A DNA stretch of 64,000 nucleotides from Pedobacter riviphilus (lineage in GTDB: Bacteria > Bacteroidota > Bacteroidia > Sphingobacteriales > Sphingobacteriaceae): the NCBI RefSeq assembly GCF_014692875.1, contig NZ_CP061171.1, positions 2,232,001 to 2,296,000 on the forward strand. Direction: 5' to 3'. Both the position numbers and the translations under genes were made by a program. Positions 9,843-18,347 of this stretch are shown here, piece after piece (position 1 is the stretch's first letter; each line of letters opens with the position of its first letter). The notes beneath the pieces are model-generated. The model was not told the DNA's origin. It ran no database searches and saw only the letters and a list, made by a program, of their open reading frames with translations.

Positions 9843-10820
9843 TTAAAAATTATAAGTAATTCCAACGTAAGCCTTTCCTGCACTCATCGGGTGATCGGTT
9901 TCGGCTTCCCAGATATTCTTTTGTACTCCAGCGTTTAAAGCAATATTTTTATAAAAAACATCTATACCTACGCCCCCCATTAGGTTATTCATTACATGTT
10001 CTCCGGTTTTTTGACCTTTATACTTTTCTCCACCAGAATATTCATAAAAAAACTGGGCAGAAGGCATCACCTGAACATCTTTACCAACTCTTTGGGTATA
10101 AAAAATATTCAGGAAACTGGTGGTGCTGTTGGCAATACCTTCATCGCGGCTGTTGGTCCCATTAACCTTGTAAGAAGTGTTCAGGCTAGCACCAAATTTA
10201 CCCAAACCCACCATATAGTTGAGGTATACAAAGCCATCGGTACTTCCGGTTCCAGCCTGCATGAGTGAGGAATAACGGATACCTGCTGTATTTTTGAAGT
10301 CGTTTTTACCTGTTGGTAATTTTATCCCTGCTCCGGCAATTAACTGTTGTTTGAAATTATCTTCCAGTTTCTGAACCAGGTGATAGCCCGCATATAGATT
10401 AATATCACCAACACTTGAGATAGAAGAGGTATATCCGTTGTAGCGCTCACTATTGGAAACATAAGGTAAAATAGCATTGATTTCGAGTTTGCTATTGATG
10501 AAATATTTCCCCCTTATTTCTAAGGAGCGGTAAAGCTCATAGTCATCAGGATTACCATTGTGATTAGTTATCGGCGAATCCTGACTTCGTGCCGGGATAA
10601 AGAAACTTCCTCCATTCGGAAACAAAGAGTGCGATTGTCCTTCGTAACCACTAAATGAGCGATAGCGATACAAAAGGCTAATACTATTTCGGTTATAATA
10701 TGGAGTAATCCCCATAAAACAGCCACATATATCACAAGCGATAACCTGGCTGCTCATGAGAACGAAAACTAAAATCAATAATTTACGACTCGCTGTATAG
10801 TGTATTTTTGATAAATTCAT
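9843..10820 (-). CDS. Outer-membrane barrel-like protein with CxxCxC after signal peptide
   Basis: A 325-residue protein with a signal peptide ending VIA, directly followed by CDICGC (Cys29, Cys32, Cys34), then a Gly/Tyr-rich series of alternating strands ending in YVGITYNF, typical of a small outer-membrane barrel. The cysteine cluster at the mature N-terminus could bind copper or be lipidated. The start overlaps the end of the di-heme protein gene by 38 bases; a later Met (residue 22) would destroy the signal peptide, so the overlap is probably real and implies translational coupling. Function is not known. Confidence 0.7.
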   Translation of the reverse strand: MNLSKIHYTASRKLLILVFVLMSSQVIACDICGCFMGITPYYNRNSISLLYRYRSFSGYEGQSHSLFPNGGSFFIPARSQDSPITNHNGNPDDYELYRSLEIRGKYFINSKLEINAILPYVSNSERYNGYTSSISSVGDINLYAGYHLVQKLEDNFKQQLIAGAGIKLPTGKNDFKNTAGIRYSSLMQAGTGSTDGFVYLNYMVGLGKFGASLNTSYKVNGTNSRDEGIANSTTSFLNIFYTQRVGKDVQVMPSAQFFYEYSGGEKYKGQKTGEHVMNNLMGGVGIDVFYKNIALNAGVQKNIWEAETDHPMSAGKAYVGITYNF

Positions 10821-11820
10821 TGTCTGTTAATGTTTTTAAAAAAGCTTTAATCTGCTCCTTTTCTGTTATATTTAATGGGATACCTGTTTTCAATTGCACA
10901 TCAAGATTTGTGGAGGCTTTTATGCCAGAATTGTAATGTTCTAAAACTTCATCTAGACTGTAAAAACGCCCATCGTGCATGTACGGACTGGTATATTCTA
11001 TGTTGCGTAAGGTAGGTACACGGAATTTTCCAAAGTCTGCAGCTACTCCTGTAATGTGCGAACGTCCTTCATCTGCACTTAGCAGATCCAGGCCATTACT
11101 TCGGTAAGAAAAATCTGTAAAAAATGGCTCTGCATGGCAAGAGGTGCATTTTTCTTTGAACAGGTTATAGCCAGCCAGCTCTGTAGAGGTAAAAGAAATG
11201 CCACCTTCTTTACGCATCACCTTATCATATTTCGAATTGCCTGAAACTAATACTGCTGTAAATTGAGCAATCGACTTTAAAATCAGCTGTGAGTTGATTT
11301 CTGTTGAACCGAAAGCCTGTTTAAACAAATCAGGATATGGCGCCGTATTTTTTAGGAAGGCAACAATGGTTTGTATATCGGTACCCATTTCGCAGGCATC
11401 GGTAATGGCATTTAATGGTGATGTTTCGATATTTTTTACACCACCATCCCAGAAGAAAGCTTTTTGCCAGGCCAGATTGAAAAGGGGTGGGGTGTTCCGC
11501 TTTCCCTGGCAGCTGTTTACGCCATGGCTTACTTTATGATCAAGCTGTGTAAAGGCAGCAAATTGCTGGTGACAACTTCCACAAGAAACACTTTTATCTG
11601 CCGATAATCTGGCTTCGTAAAATATTTTTTTGCCTAGTGCAAAACCAGCATTACTTAATTTATTGTCTTCGAAATTGTATACCGGAGCAGGAAAGTTGGA
11701 AGGAACTGAAAAGGTAATTTTCTTTTCTTCCGGAGTTACTTCTTCTTCACTCTTGCTACAGGCATACATCAACGCAATGCTTAAAAAAAGCATTGCGAAG
11801 ACTGTCATTTTCCTTAACAT
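10783..11820 (-). CDS. Di-heme cytochrome c peroxidase / MauG-MbnH family lipoprotein
   Basis: A 345-residue lipoprotein (lipobox Cys21) with two heme motifs, CGSCH (80-84) and CTSCH (225-229), and the family signatures PTLRN (269-273) and YMHDGRF (about 280-286). Relatives are bacterial cytochrome c peroxidases, MauG and MbnH. In the MbnPH pair the di-heme MbnH oxidises a tryptophan of the copper protein MbnP. Here the gene directly follows an MbnP-like gene with stop and start abutting (TAAATG), which favours MbnH-like over a general peroxidase role. Confidence 0.88.
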   Translation of the reverse strand: MLRKMTVFAMLFLSIALMYACSKSEEEVTPEEKKITFSVPSNFPAPVYNFEDNKLSNAGFALGKKIFYEARLSADKSVSCGSCHQQFAAFTQLDHKVSHGVNSCQGKRNTPPLFNLAWQKAFFWDGGVKNIETSPLNAITDACEMGTDIQTIVAFLKNTAPYPDLFKQAFGSTEINSQLILKSIAQFTAVLVSGNSKYDKVMRKEGGISFTSTELAGYNLFKEKCTSCHAEPFFTDFSYRSNGLDLLSADEGRSHITGVAADFGKFRVPTLRNIEYTSPYMHDGRFYSLDEVLEHYNSGIKASTNLDVQLKTGIPLNITEKEQIKAFLKTLTDNEFIKNTLYSES

Positions 11821-12591
11821 TTAGTTGTGAATATGATCTAACCGGAATAAACCATTTGCATAGTTGTTGGCAACAATTACAGAATTGGCACCACCCATGG
11901 TGAGATATAAGGTAGAGAAACTAATATCAGTTTTACCTGTGAATAACGCGGCCGCATTTACTTTGAAATGCATGTTTGGCTTACCATCTGTTCTTACACG
12001 AAGTGGATTTGCAGCATTAATTTCTGTAGCAAATGTTCTGATTGTATTATTTGGATCGGTAACGCCACCGATATGGAAAGTAAGTGCATTTCCTGTTGCT
12101 GGCGATTGTGGCGAAGTTCCTTCTAGTTTAACAAATATGTAGCCGCTGTTCCATGTCCAGAACATGCCGTTGATTGGATCTAAAGCGCCGGTTTGCGCAC
12201 CAGCAAAATTACGGGCATAATCTACGCCGATTGTATATTCAATTTTGGTATAATCACCCGTTGGCACATCTTTTAGCGTAATGTTGGTAGATTCTTCTTT
12301 AGATGCATCGATTAAAAAATAACTCTCTGGAATTAAATAAGTTGTTCCATCTGCCTTGCTTAATTTAATATTGCTTACATAGTATTTAAATACGTTGATT
12401 TTAAAATCTTCGCCTTTAGCATTTTTGTAAGTGGTGGTATTTAGAACCAGCGGACTTCCATTTACCTGGTTTTCGAATTCAATTGAGAAAGAAGATTTAG
12501 TATCTGCTGTAACTTCATCGGCGCCTTTTTTGCAAGAAGATAATAGTATAATAGGGCATAACAATGCCAAAAAGTATTGTGATAATTTCAT
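11821..12591 (-). CDS. MbnP-like copper-binding lipoprotein
   Basis: A 256-residue lipoprotein (lipobox LSSC, Cys20). The segments FSIEFENQVNGSPL and FKINVFKYYVSNIKL are typical of the MbnP domain, a periplasmic copper-binding family often paired with MbnH/MauG enzymes. It ends in DHIHN, a possible extra metal site. Its stop codon touches the start of the di-heme gene. Copper binding is inferred from family and neighbours. Confidence 0.85.
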   Translation of the reverse strand: MKLSQYFLALLCPIILLSSCKKGADEVTADTKSSFSIEFENQVNGSPLVLNTTTYKNAKGEDFKINVFKYYVSNIKLSKADGTTYLIPESYFLIDASKEESTNITLKDVPTGDYTKIEYTIGVDYARNFAGAQTGALDPINGMFWTWNSGYIFVKLEGTSPQSPATGNALTFHIGGVTDPNNTIRTFATEINAANPLRVRTDGKPNMHFKVNAAALFTGKTDISFSTLYLTMGGANSVIVANNYANGLFRLDHIHN

Positions 12592-12637
12592 TTTAAGAAA
12601 ATTGGATAAATAAATTTTAAAGAATTCTAATAGGACT

Positions 12638-12709
12638 CGTCATGCAGAATTCAATTCGGCATCTTATAACTAAAAATGTGATAGACCCTGAAATAAATCC
12701 AAGGTGACG
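12638..12709. repeat. Paired-palindrome intergenic repeat, copy 2 (diverged)
   Basis: Starts CGTCATGCAGAATTC and ends CCCTGAAATAAATCC...GGTGACG, the same layout as the other copies with several mismatches in the arms. It lies between the MbnP-like gene and the small Cys-protein gene, inside the cluster. Confidence 0.65.
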
Positions 12710-12729
12710 ATCCAGAAAAAGGAATTTAC

Positions 12730-13101
12730 TTAAACCGCTTTCGGTGGATGAAAAATAGAGATGGAAAGATCTTTAACCGGTTTTTCGATGTAAAGGTTTT
12801 CTGAAGTAATAATAAAATAAGGAAGATGGTGATTTACTGCTATTGTCTGAAACCTTGGTTCAGCCTCTGCAACTCTTTTCAGATTTTCCTGAGCCTGTTT
12901 ATTTTTACCTTCAAGCTCTTTTAGCTTCTTGGCCAGGAAACACTGTCCATCACAATGCAATTCGGGATGTTCTTTATTGATACAAAATACGCTGGTAATG
13001 TATTCTTTGTTCATTTTATAACCAGAATAAATCACGAGCTGCATGAAACCGTTGCTAACGGTGCATGTAATGATTAGATATATTAAGATTTTTTTGAACA
13101 T
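12730..13101 (-). CDS. Small membrane-anchored or exported Cys protein heading copper cluster
   Basis: A 123-residue protein with an N-terminal hydrophobic segment (about 3-27), then FCINKEHPELHCDGQC, a C-x9-C-x3-C arrangement with nearby His, followed by a charged helix rich in Lys and Glu. The cysteines and its place as first gene after the cluster promoter suggest a metal sensor or chaperone, but I do not recognise a named family. A repeat element separates it from the MbnP-like gene. Confidence 0.7.
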   Translation of the reverse strand: MFKKILIYLIITCTVSNGFMQLVIYSGYKMNKEYITSVFCINKEHPELHCDGQCFLAKKLKELEGKNKQAQENLKRVAEAEPRFQTIAVNHHLPYFIITSENLYIEKPVKDLSISIFHPPKAV

Positions 13102-13114
13102 GGGTATTGCGCTG

Positions 13115-13145
13115 CAAAAGTATTAAAGAAATTGATTGCGGCAAA
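13115..13145 (-). promoter_or_regulatory. Bacteroidota sigma promoter of copper cluster
   Basis: On the minus strand TTTG (13142-13145) is followed after exactly 19 bases by TACTTTTG (13115-13122), matching the Bacteroidota -33/-7 consensus TTTG-N19-TAnnTTTG. Transcription should start near 13108, giving a leader of only a few bases before the ATG at 13101. No obvious operator dyad is seen beside it. Confidence 0.8.
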
Positions 13146-13306
13146 GAAAAAATAAGAAAGACGCAGTACTTTTTGATACTAACGACTTATTTTGAAATTG
13201 CTATGCCTAAAACGGCTTACAAATTGCATATTTCAATCCAGTTACGTCATGCTAGTTGCTGCGCTTCAGTAGAGATGATGACACTAATAAATACTGAATA
13301 AACAAA

Positions 13307-13337
13307 AAACACAGATGAATGATCTTCATCTGTGTTT
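13307..13337 (-). terminator. Terminator of phosphosugar mutase gene
   Basis: A 13-bp perfect stem (AAACACAGATGAA and complement) with a 5-base loop, followed on the minus strand by a T-run, 30 bases after the mutase stop codon. Confidence 0.85.
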
Positions 13338-13368
13338 ATCCTTTTTATCTATGGTTAAAACTTTCTGA

Positions 13369-15105
13369 TCAGGCCTGTAAATCAGCCATTACCGCTTTGA
13401 TTTTATCATCAAGCTGTGCATTAACAGATTCGAAATCTTTTCTATCGGCTAAAGGTGCATTTACACTACAATAGAATTTGATTTTTGGCTCTGTGCCGCT
13501 TGGGCGTGCAGAAACAATACTGCCATCTTCTGTAATAAACTGTAAAACATCAGAAGTCGGATAGTCCAGTTTACTTACTTTTCCGGTTGCTAAATCTGTT
13601 TCCTGGCCTAGTTCGTAATCTTTCAACACCGAAACTTTCGAACCGCCTAATGTTGCAGGTGGATTTTCTCTAAATTTAACCATCATGGCTTTAATTTCTT
13701 CAGCTCCTGATTTACCTTTTTTGGTTAACGAAACTAAATCTTCTTTGTAAAGGCCATATTCTACATACATATCTAACAATGCATTGTATAAACTTGCACC
13801 CTTATCTTTATAATAAGCAGTCATTTCAGAAATAAAAGCTGCAGAAACCACCGCATCTTTATCGCGTACCAAATCGCCAATCAGATAACCGTAGCTCTCT
13901 TCGCCGCCACCAATAAAGTATTTTTTACCTTCCAGTTCAGTCATTAACTGACCGATGTATTTAAATCCTGTTAAGGTATTATAATAGGTAACATCTTTTT
14001 TCTTTGCGATTTCTTCGATCAGATTAGAAGTTACAATCGTTTTAACAATAAACTGATTACCATCTAATTTACCACGCTCTTCCCAGGCAGATAAAAGATA
14101 ATTGATCAATAAACTTCCGGTCTGGTTACCATTAAGTAATACCCATTCGCCATTATTATCTTTTACGGCAATTCCAACGCGGTCGGCATCAGGGTCTGTT
14201 GCTAAAACTAAATCGGCATCAATTTCTTTTGCCTTGTTCATGGCCAGGGTTAACGCATCTTTTTCTTCTGGATTTGGATATACTACAGTTGGGAAATTTC
14301 CATCCGGTGTGCTTTGTTCTTCAACTAGAGTTACATTGGTAAAACCAAATTGGGCTAAAGCTTTAGGCACCAAAGTAATTCCTGTTCCGTGGATAGGAGA
14401 ATATACGATTTTTAGATCATGTTGCCTTTTAATAGCATCCGGAGAGATCGAAAGTGCTGTAATACCATCTAAATAAAGTTTATCTACATCTTCACCAATC
14501 AGTTCGATATTCTCATCTACACGGTCGAATTTCACTTCATCAATACTTTTGATCTTATTCACTTCATCAATTACCAATTTATCATCAGGAGAAGTAAACT
14601 GGCCACCATCAGCACCGTATGCTTTATAACCGTTATATTCTTTAGGGTTATGCGAGGCGGTTAACATTACACCACTTTTGCAACCAAAATGACGTACAGC
14701 AAAAGAAAGTTCAGGTGTTGGTCTTAATGAAGAGAAGAAATATACGTGTATGCCATTTGCGGAGAAAACGTCAGCTGTAATTTTCGCAAAATAATCAGAG
14801 TTGTTGCGACTATCGTGTGCAATGGCAACTTTAATTTTTTCGTTCGGGTATTTATTGTTTAAATAGTTGGCTAATCCCTGTGTGGCCGTTCCAATCGTGT
14901 ATTTGTTTATACGGTTAGAACCCGCCCCCATAATGCCACGTAAACCGCCTGTTCCAAACTCTAAACTTCTATAAAATGCATCTGTTAATTCTGTAGTTGC
15001 GTCTTTGTCTACAAGGGCCTGAATTTCTGCCTTGGTATTTTCATCATAATTCCCACTTAACCACTGATTGATTGTGTCTTGTGTTGATTGGTCAATTGCC
15101 TGCAT
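13369..15105 (-). CDS. Phosphoglucomutase/phosphomannomutase family phospho-sugar mutase
   Basis: Interconverts hexose 1- and 6-phosphates in the cytoplasm, feeding sugar-nucleotide or glycogen pathways. The 578 residues carry all four alpha-D-phosphohexomutase motifs: the phospho-serine loop TASHNPKEYNGYK (Ser151), the metal loop DPDADR, the sugar loop GGGEESYGY and the phosphate loop RPSGTEPK. Length fits the long PGM2-like branch rather than short ManB. It is monocistronic with its own terminator. Glucose versus mannose preference cannot be decided from sequence. Confidence 0.92.
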   Translation of the reverse strand: MQAIDQSTQDTINQWLSGNYDENTKAEIQALVDKDATTELTDAFYRSLEFGTGGLRGIMGAGSNRINKYTIGTATQGLANYLNNKYPNEKIKVAIAHDSRNNSDYFAKITADVFSANGIHVYFFSSLRPTPELSFAVRHFGCKSGVMLTASHNPKEYNGYKAYGADGGQFTSPDDKLVIDEVNKIKSIDEVKFDRVDENIELIGEDVDKLYLDGITALSISPDAIKRQHDLKIVYSPIHGTGITLVPKALAQFGFTNVTLVEEQSTPDGNFPTVVYPNPEEKDALTLAMNKAKEIDADLVLATDPDADRVGIAVKDNNGEWVLLNGNQTGSLLINYLLSAWEERGKLDGNQFIVKTIVTSNLIEEIAKKKDVTYYNTLTGFKYIGQLMTELEGKKYFIGGGEESYGYLIGDLVRDKDAVVSAAFISEMTAYYKDKGASLYNALLDMYVEYGLYKEDLVSLTKKGKSGAEEIKAMMVKFRENPPATLGGSKVSVLKDYELGQETDLATGKVSKLDYPTSDVLQFITEDGSIVSARPSGTEPKIKFYCSVNAPLADRKDFESVNAQLDDKIKAVMADLQA

Positions 15106-15367
15106 TGAGATTTTTTTTTAATTTAATATCTGGTGTTGAACAAATTTTAATGAATGATGTTTGGTTGAAATGTATTTATTTCAACTCATCCAAATTTTAT
15201 TTTGTTGAGGGTGTTGCTTTTAAGCTGCTTTTGTTTAATTTCACGCCCCGATACAATAATAAAGAAAATCCAGTATTAATGTGAGGTGATTGTAACTTTT
15301 TTAAAATAGTTGCAGAAACAACTAGGTTACTGTTGCTTGATCATGGATAAAAACAATTTATAAACAG

Positions 15368-16681
15368 ATGAAAATATTAAAATTTGGGGGTACTTCTGTA
15401 GGTAGTCCCGAGCGCATGACGAAGTTGTTGGATATCATTAATCCAAATGAAGAGCAGATTGTAGTTTTATCAGCAGTGTCTGGTACTACAAATAGTTTAG
15501 TAGAAATTGCAAATTATTTTTTAGCTGGAGATAAGAAGAAGGGAAGCGAGTGTGTAGAAAACCTATATCAAAAATATAAAGCTTTTGTTATTGAATTATT
15601 ACCTGCTGCCGAATTTCAGGAGCAGGGAAATGAAGTGATTGATTATCACTTTGGTTTCCTGGCAGGTTTAGCGAATGATATTTTTACTTCAATTGAAGAG
15701 AAAGTAGTATTGGCGCAGGGTGAGTTATTATCTACAACACTATACCATATTTATTTAAAATCAATCGGTGTACCATCGGTGTTGCTTCCGGCTTTAAATT
15801 TTATGAAAACGGATGAAGATAACGAACCAGATATTCCTTTTACCACGAAACATTTAACGCCGCTTTTGGAGCAGCATAAAGACAATAAACTATTTATTAC
15901 ACAAGGTTATATTTGCCGTAACAGTTTTGGCGAAGTAGATAACCTGCGCCGTGGAGGAAGCGATTATACCGCATCTTTATTGGGTGCTGCAATTCTGGCT
16001 GAAGAAGTTCAGATCTGGACAGATATCGATGGAATGCACAACAACGATCCACGTATTGTAAAAGGAACCAAGCCGATTGCTCAGTTATCTTTTGATGAAG
16101 CAGCTGAGTTGGCATATTTTGGTGCAAAGATTTTACACCCTCAATCTGTTTTCCCTGCACAGAAATACAAAATTCCTGTTCGTTTATTAAATACGATGGA
16201 GCCCTCTGCAGCAGGTACTTTAATTACCCATAATAGTGAAAAAGGTAAAATTAAATCAATAGCTGCTAAAGATGGTATTACGGCAATCCGTATCCAATCG
16301 AGCCGTATGTTGTTAGCCTATGGTTTCTTACGTAGGGTTTTCGAGGTTTTTGAGCGTTACAAAACGCCAATTGATATGATTACCACTTCGGAGGTGGCTG
16401 TATCGTTAACAATAGATGAAACAGCACATTTGCCACAAATCATTGAGGAACTGGAGAGTTTCGGAACAGTAGAAGTAGATACCGATCACAGTATTGTGTG
16501 CGTAGTAGGCGACTTCGGTTCGGAAAAACATGGTTTCGCCAGCAGGGTTTTAGAAGGTTTAAAACACATTCCCATCCGCATGATTTCTTACGGAGGTAGT
16601 AATTATAACGTTTCGCTTTTAATCCTAAGCGAGTATAAAACGGAGGCTTTAAGAAGCTTGCACAATAGATTATTCGAATAG
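15368..16681 (+). CDS. lysC: Aspartate kinase (monofunctional, ACT-regulated)
   Basis: First step of the aspartate pathway to lysine, threonine and methionine. The 437-residue protein opens with KFGGTSVGSPERM, has RRGGSDYTASLLG and WTDIDGMHNNDPRIV in the kinase domain, and a C-terminal ACT region (about 300-437) for feedback control by amino acids. It is not fused to homoserine dehydrogenase. The next plus-strand gene is lysA, so a lysine role is likely. Its last 12 bases overlap the end of a tiny minus-strand gene. I found no convincing lysine riboswitch in the 260 bases upstream. Confidence 0.93.
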   Translation: MKILKFGGTSVGSPERMTKLLDIINPNEEQIVVLSAVSGTTNSLVEIANYFLAGDKKKGSECVENLYQKYKAFVIELLPAAEFQEQGNEVIDYHFGFLAGLANDIFTSIEEKVVLAQGELLSTTLYHIYLKSIGVPSVLLPALNFMKTDEDNEPDIPFTTKHLTPLLEQHKDNKLFITQGYICRNSFGEVDNLRRGGSDYTASLLGAAILAEEVQIWTDIDGMHNNDPRIVKGTKPIAQLSFDEAAELAYFGAKILHPQSVFPAQKYKIPVRLLNTMEPSAAGTLITHNSEKGKIKSIAAKDGITAIRIQSSRMLLAYGFLRRVFEVFERYKTPIDMITTSEVAVSLTIDETAHLPQIIEELESFGTVEVDTDHSIVCVVGDFGSEKHGFASRVLEGLKHIPIRMISYGGSNYNVSLLILSEYKTEALRSLHNRLFE

Positions 16682-16834
16682 GAGAAAAAAGGCGCCGATA
16701 ATGACCAGCAACCCGATAAGGAAGTGAATAACCAGGAAGCTTGATGGCAATAATCCGTTTTTGTATTTTTTGTAGGAGTTATACAATCCTGCAGAAAGAA
16801 TGAGGACGATAAATATGGCGGCTGCTATCTTCAT
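16670..16834 (-). CDS. Small two-helix membrane protein (54 aa)
   Basis: ATG at 16832-16834 opens a frame of 54 residues: MKIAAAIFIVLILSAGL, a basic YNSYKKYKNG turn, then a second hydrophobic helix ending FFLLFE. Its ATG overlaps the TGA of the upstream small gene (ATGA), a classic coupling arrangement, and its 3' end overlaps lysC by 12 bases on the other strand. Function unknown; two transmembrane helices in a hairpin are predicted by eye. Confidence 0.65.
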   Translation of the reverse strand: MKIAAAIFIVLILSAGLYNSYKKYKNGLLPSSFLVIHFLIGLLVIIGAFFLLFE

Positions 16835-17001
16835 TTTTTGATAAATAATAAGAACAATACAATGAGGAGTAATACGATAAAAAATCGAATTTTTCCATTG
16901 TATTGTTTCTGGGTAATTCTTCCATGCTTTAAATCCAGGTAGTTACCCAAATAAATTAGCCCAAAGAATAAAATTAAAATTATAATAAGGAATTTGAACA
17001 T
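16831..17001 (-). CDS. Small two-helix membrane protein (56 aa)
   Basis: From the ATG at 17001 the protein is MFKFLIIILILFFGLIYLG, a charged loop (DLKHGRITQKQYNGK) and a second helix ending LLFIKK. A longer reading from 17034 would run into the lysA coding region, so the later ATG is preferred. That ATG overlaps the lysA ATG head to head on the opposite strand by two bases (ACATGT). It is coupled by ATGA to the 54-residue gene. Function unknown. Confidence 0.65.
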   Translation of the reverse strand: MFKFLIIILILFFGLIYLGNYLDLKHGRITQKQYNGKIRFFIVLLLIVLFLLFIKK

Positions 17002-18166
17002 GTTCGCCGATAAAGATATATCAAAGTTTAACAATATTGAAACGCCTTTTTACTACTATGATACCGATCTGTTGCAAAAAACCTTGCACACCTGTGCAGA
17101 TGCCGCAGCTCCATATCAATTTCATATCCACTATGCACTAAAAGCGAATTTCAATACTGTACTGTTAAACCAGATCAGAGAAATTGGTTTTGGTGCAGAT
17201 TGCGTGAGTGCCGGTGAGGTAAGAAGAGCAGTTGAAATTGGCTTTGATCACAAAAAAATTGTATTTGCCGGAGTTGGTAAATCTGATAAAGAAATTAATG
17301 AGGCATTAGATCTGGATATTTTCTGTTTTAACGTAGAATCCATCCAGGAATTAGCGGTATTAAATGAACTTGCTGGTAAAAAAGGTAAAACCGCTCAGGT
17401 GGCTATCCGTATCAATCCGAATGTTGATGCGCATACCCACCACAACATTACCACTGGTTTAGACGAAAATAAATTCGGGATCAATTCATGGGATTTACCA
17501 GAATGTGCCGAAACTTTAAAAGCTTCACCAAATCTTAAATTTATCGGCATTCATTTTCATATCGGTTCGCAGATTACCAATTTGGATGTTTATAAAAACC
17601 TTTGCGTTCGTGTAAATGAATTTGCTGCATGGTTTGAAGATAAAGGCTTTAAACTTAAGGTATTGAATGTAGGAGGTGGTTTAGGTATCGATTATTACAA
17701 TCCTGATCATCAAATTCCTGATTTTGGATCTTACTTTAAAATTTTCAATGAATTCTTAACAGTTAAACCTGGTCAGGAGGTACATTTTGAATTGGGTAGG
17801 GCTTTGGTCGGTCAATCAGCATCGCTAATTACAAGAGTCCTGTATGTAAAAAACGGTAAGAAGAAAAATTTTGTGGTACTGGATGCAGGGATGACCGAAT
17901 TGATGCGTCCGGCATTGTATCAAGCGTATCACAAGATCGAGAATCTTAGTAAGCAGTTTCCAGTTGACAGTTCGCAGATTGTTAAATACGATATTGTAGG
18001 GCCGATCTGTGAGAGTACAGATTGTTTTGGCAAAGAGGTTGAGCAACCAGAATCTTTCAGGGGCGATATTTTCGCTATCCGGAGTGCTGGTGCTTATGGA
18101 GAAGTGATGGCTTCTAAATATAACTTAAGAGATGCAATAAGATCGGTTTATAATTATGAGATATAG
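17000..18166 (+). CDS. lysA: Diaminopimelate decarboxylase
   Basis: Makes L-lysine from meso-diaminopimelate with PLP. I start at the ATG at 17000 (388 residues, MFADKDISK) rather than the TTG six bases earlier. Visible motifs: the PLP lysine in HYALKAN, HFHIGSQ, the phosphate-binding NVGGGLGIDY, and GPICESTDCFG with the substrate Cys near the C-terminus. Alanine-racemase-like barrel first, beta domain last, as usual. Two tiny opposite-strand genes separate it from lysC, so it probably uses its own promoter within or near lysC. Confidence 0.93.
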   Translation: MFADKDISKFNNIETPFYYYDTDLLQKTLHTCADAAAPYQFHIHYALKANFNTVLLNQIREIGFGADCVSAGEVRRAVEIGFDHKKIVFAGVGKSDKEINEALDLDIFCFNVESIQELAVLNELAGKKGKTAQVAIRINPNVDAHTHHNITTGLDENKFGINSWDLPECAETLKASPNLKFIGIHFHIGSQITNLDVYKNLCVRVNEFAAWFEDKGFKLKVLNVGGGLGIDYYNPDHQIPDFGSYFKIFNEFLTVKPGQEVHFELGRALVGQSASLITRVLYVKNGKKKNFVVLDAGMTELMRPALYQAYHKIENLSKQFPVDSSQIVKYDIVGPICESTDCFGKEVEQPESFRGDIFAIRSAGAYGEVMASKYNLRDAIRSVYNYEI

Positions 18167-18179
18167 TTTTTTCAGTTTT

Positions 18180-18334
18180 TGTTATCCTGAATTCAATGAA
18201 GGATCTTTAACCAAAAAATACCTGCTAATCTAATTAACGAAACCTTTTTTCGTCATTCCGGAATATGAAACTGGTAAATCAGCACCCTGAACTAAATTCA
18301 GGATGACGACCAGAACGATATCCTGGAATGACGA
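18180..18334. repeat. Composite GTCA...TGAC palindromic repeat, copy 3
   Basis: Holds a half-copy at 18180-18206 (TATCCTGAATTC... GGATCTT), a full unit at 18251-18309 (CGTCATTCCGG... CAGGATGACG) and another TGGAATGACG end at 18325-18334. It fills the space between the convergent ends of lysA and the ABC ATPase gene. Confidence 0.65.
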
Positions 18335-18347
18335 TTTTTTCTTTCAA

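Noticed and set aside
15072..15284. 70-codon plus-strand ORF before lysC.
   Set aside because: Overlaps the mutase start, has odd composition and no recognisable features.
15106..15367. Lysine or other riboswitch upstream of lysC.
   Set aside because: No conserved riboswitch core or terminator/antiterminator pair could be found; the stretch is AT-rich with nothing else visible.
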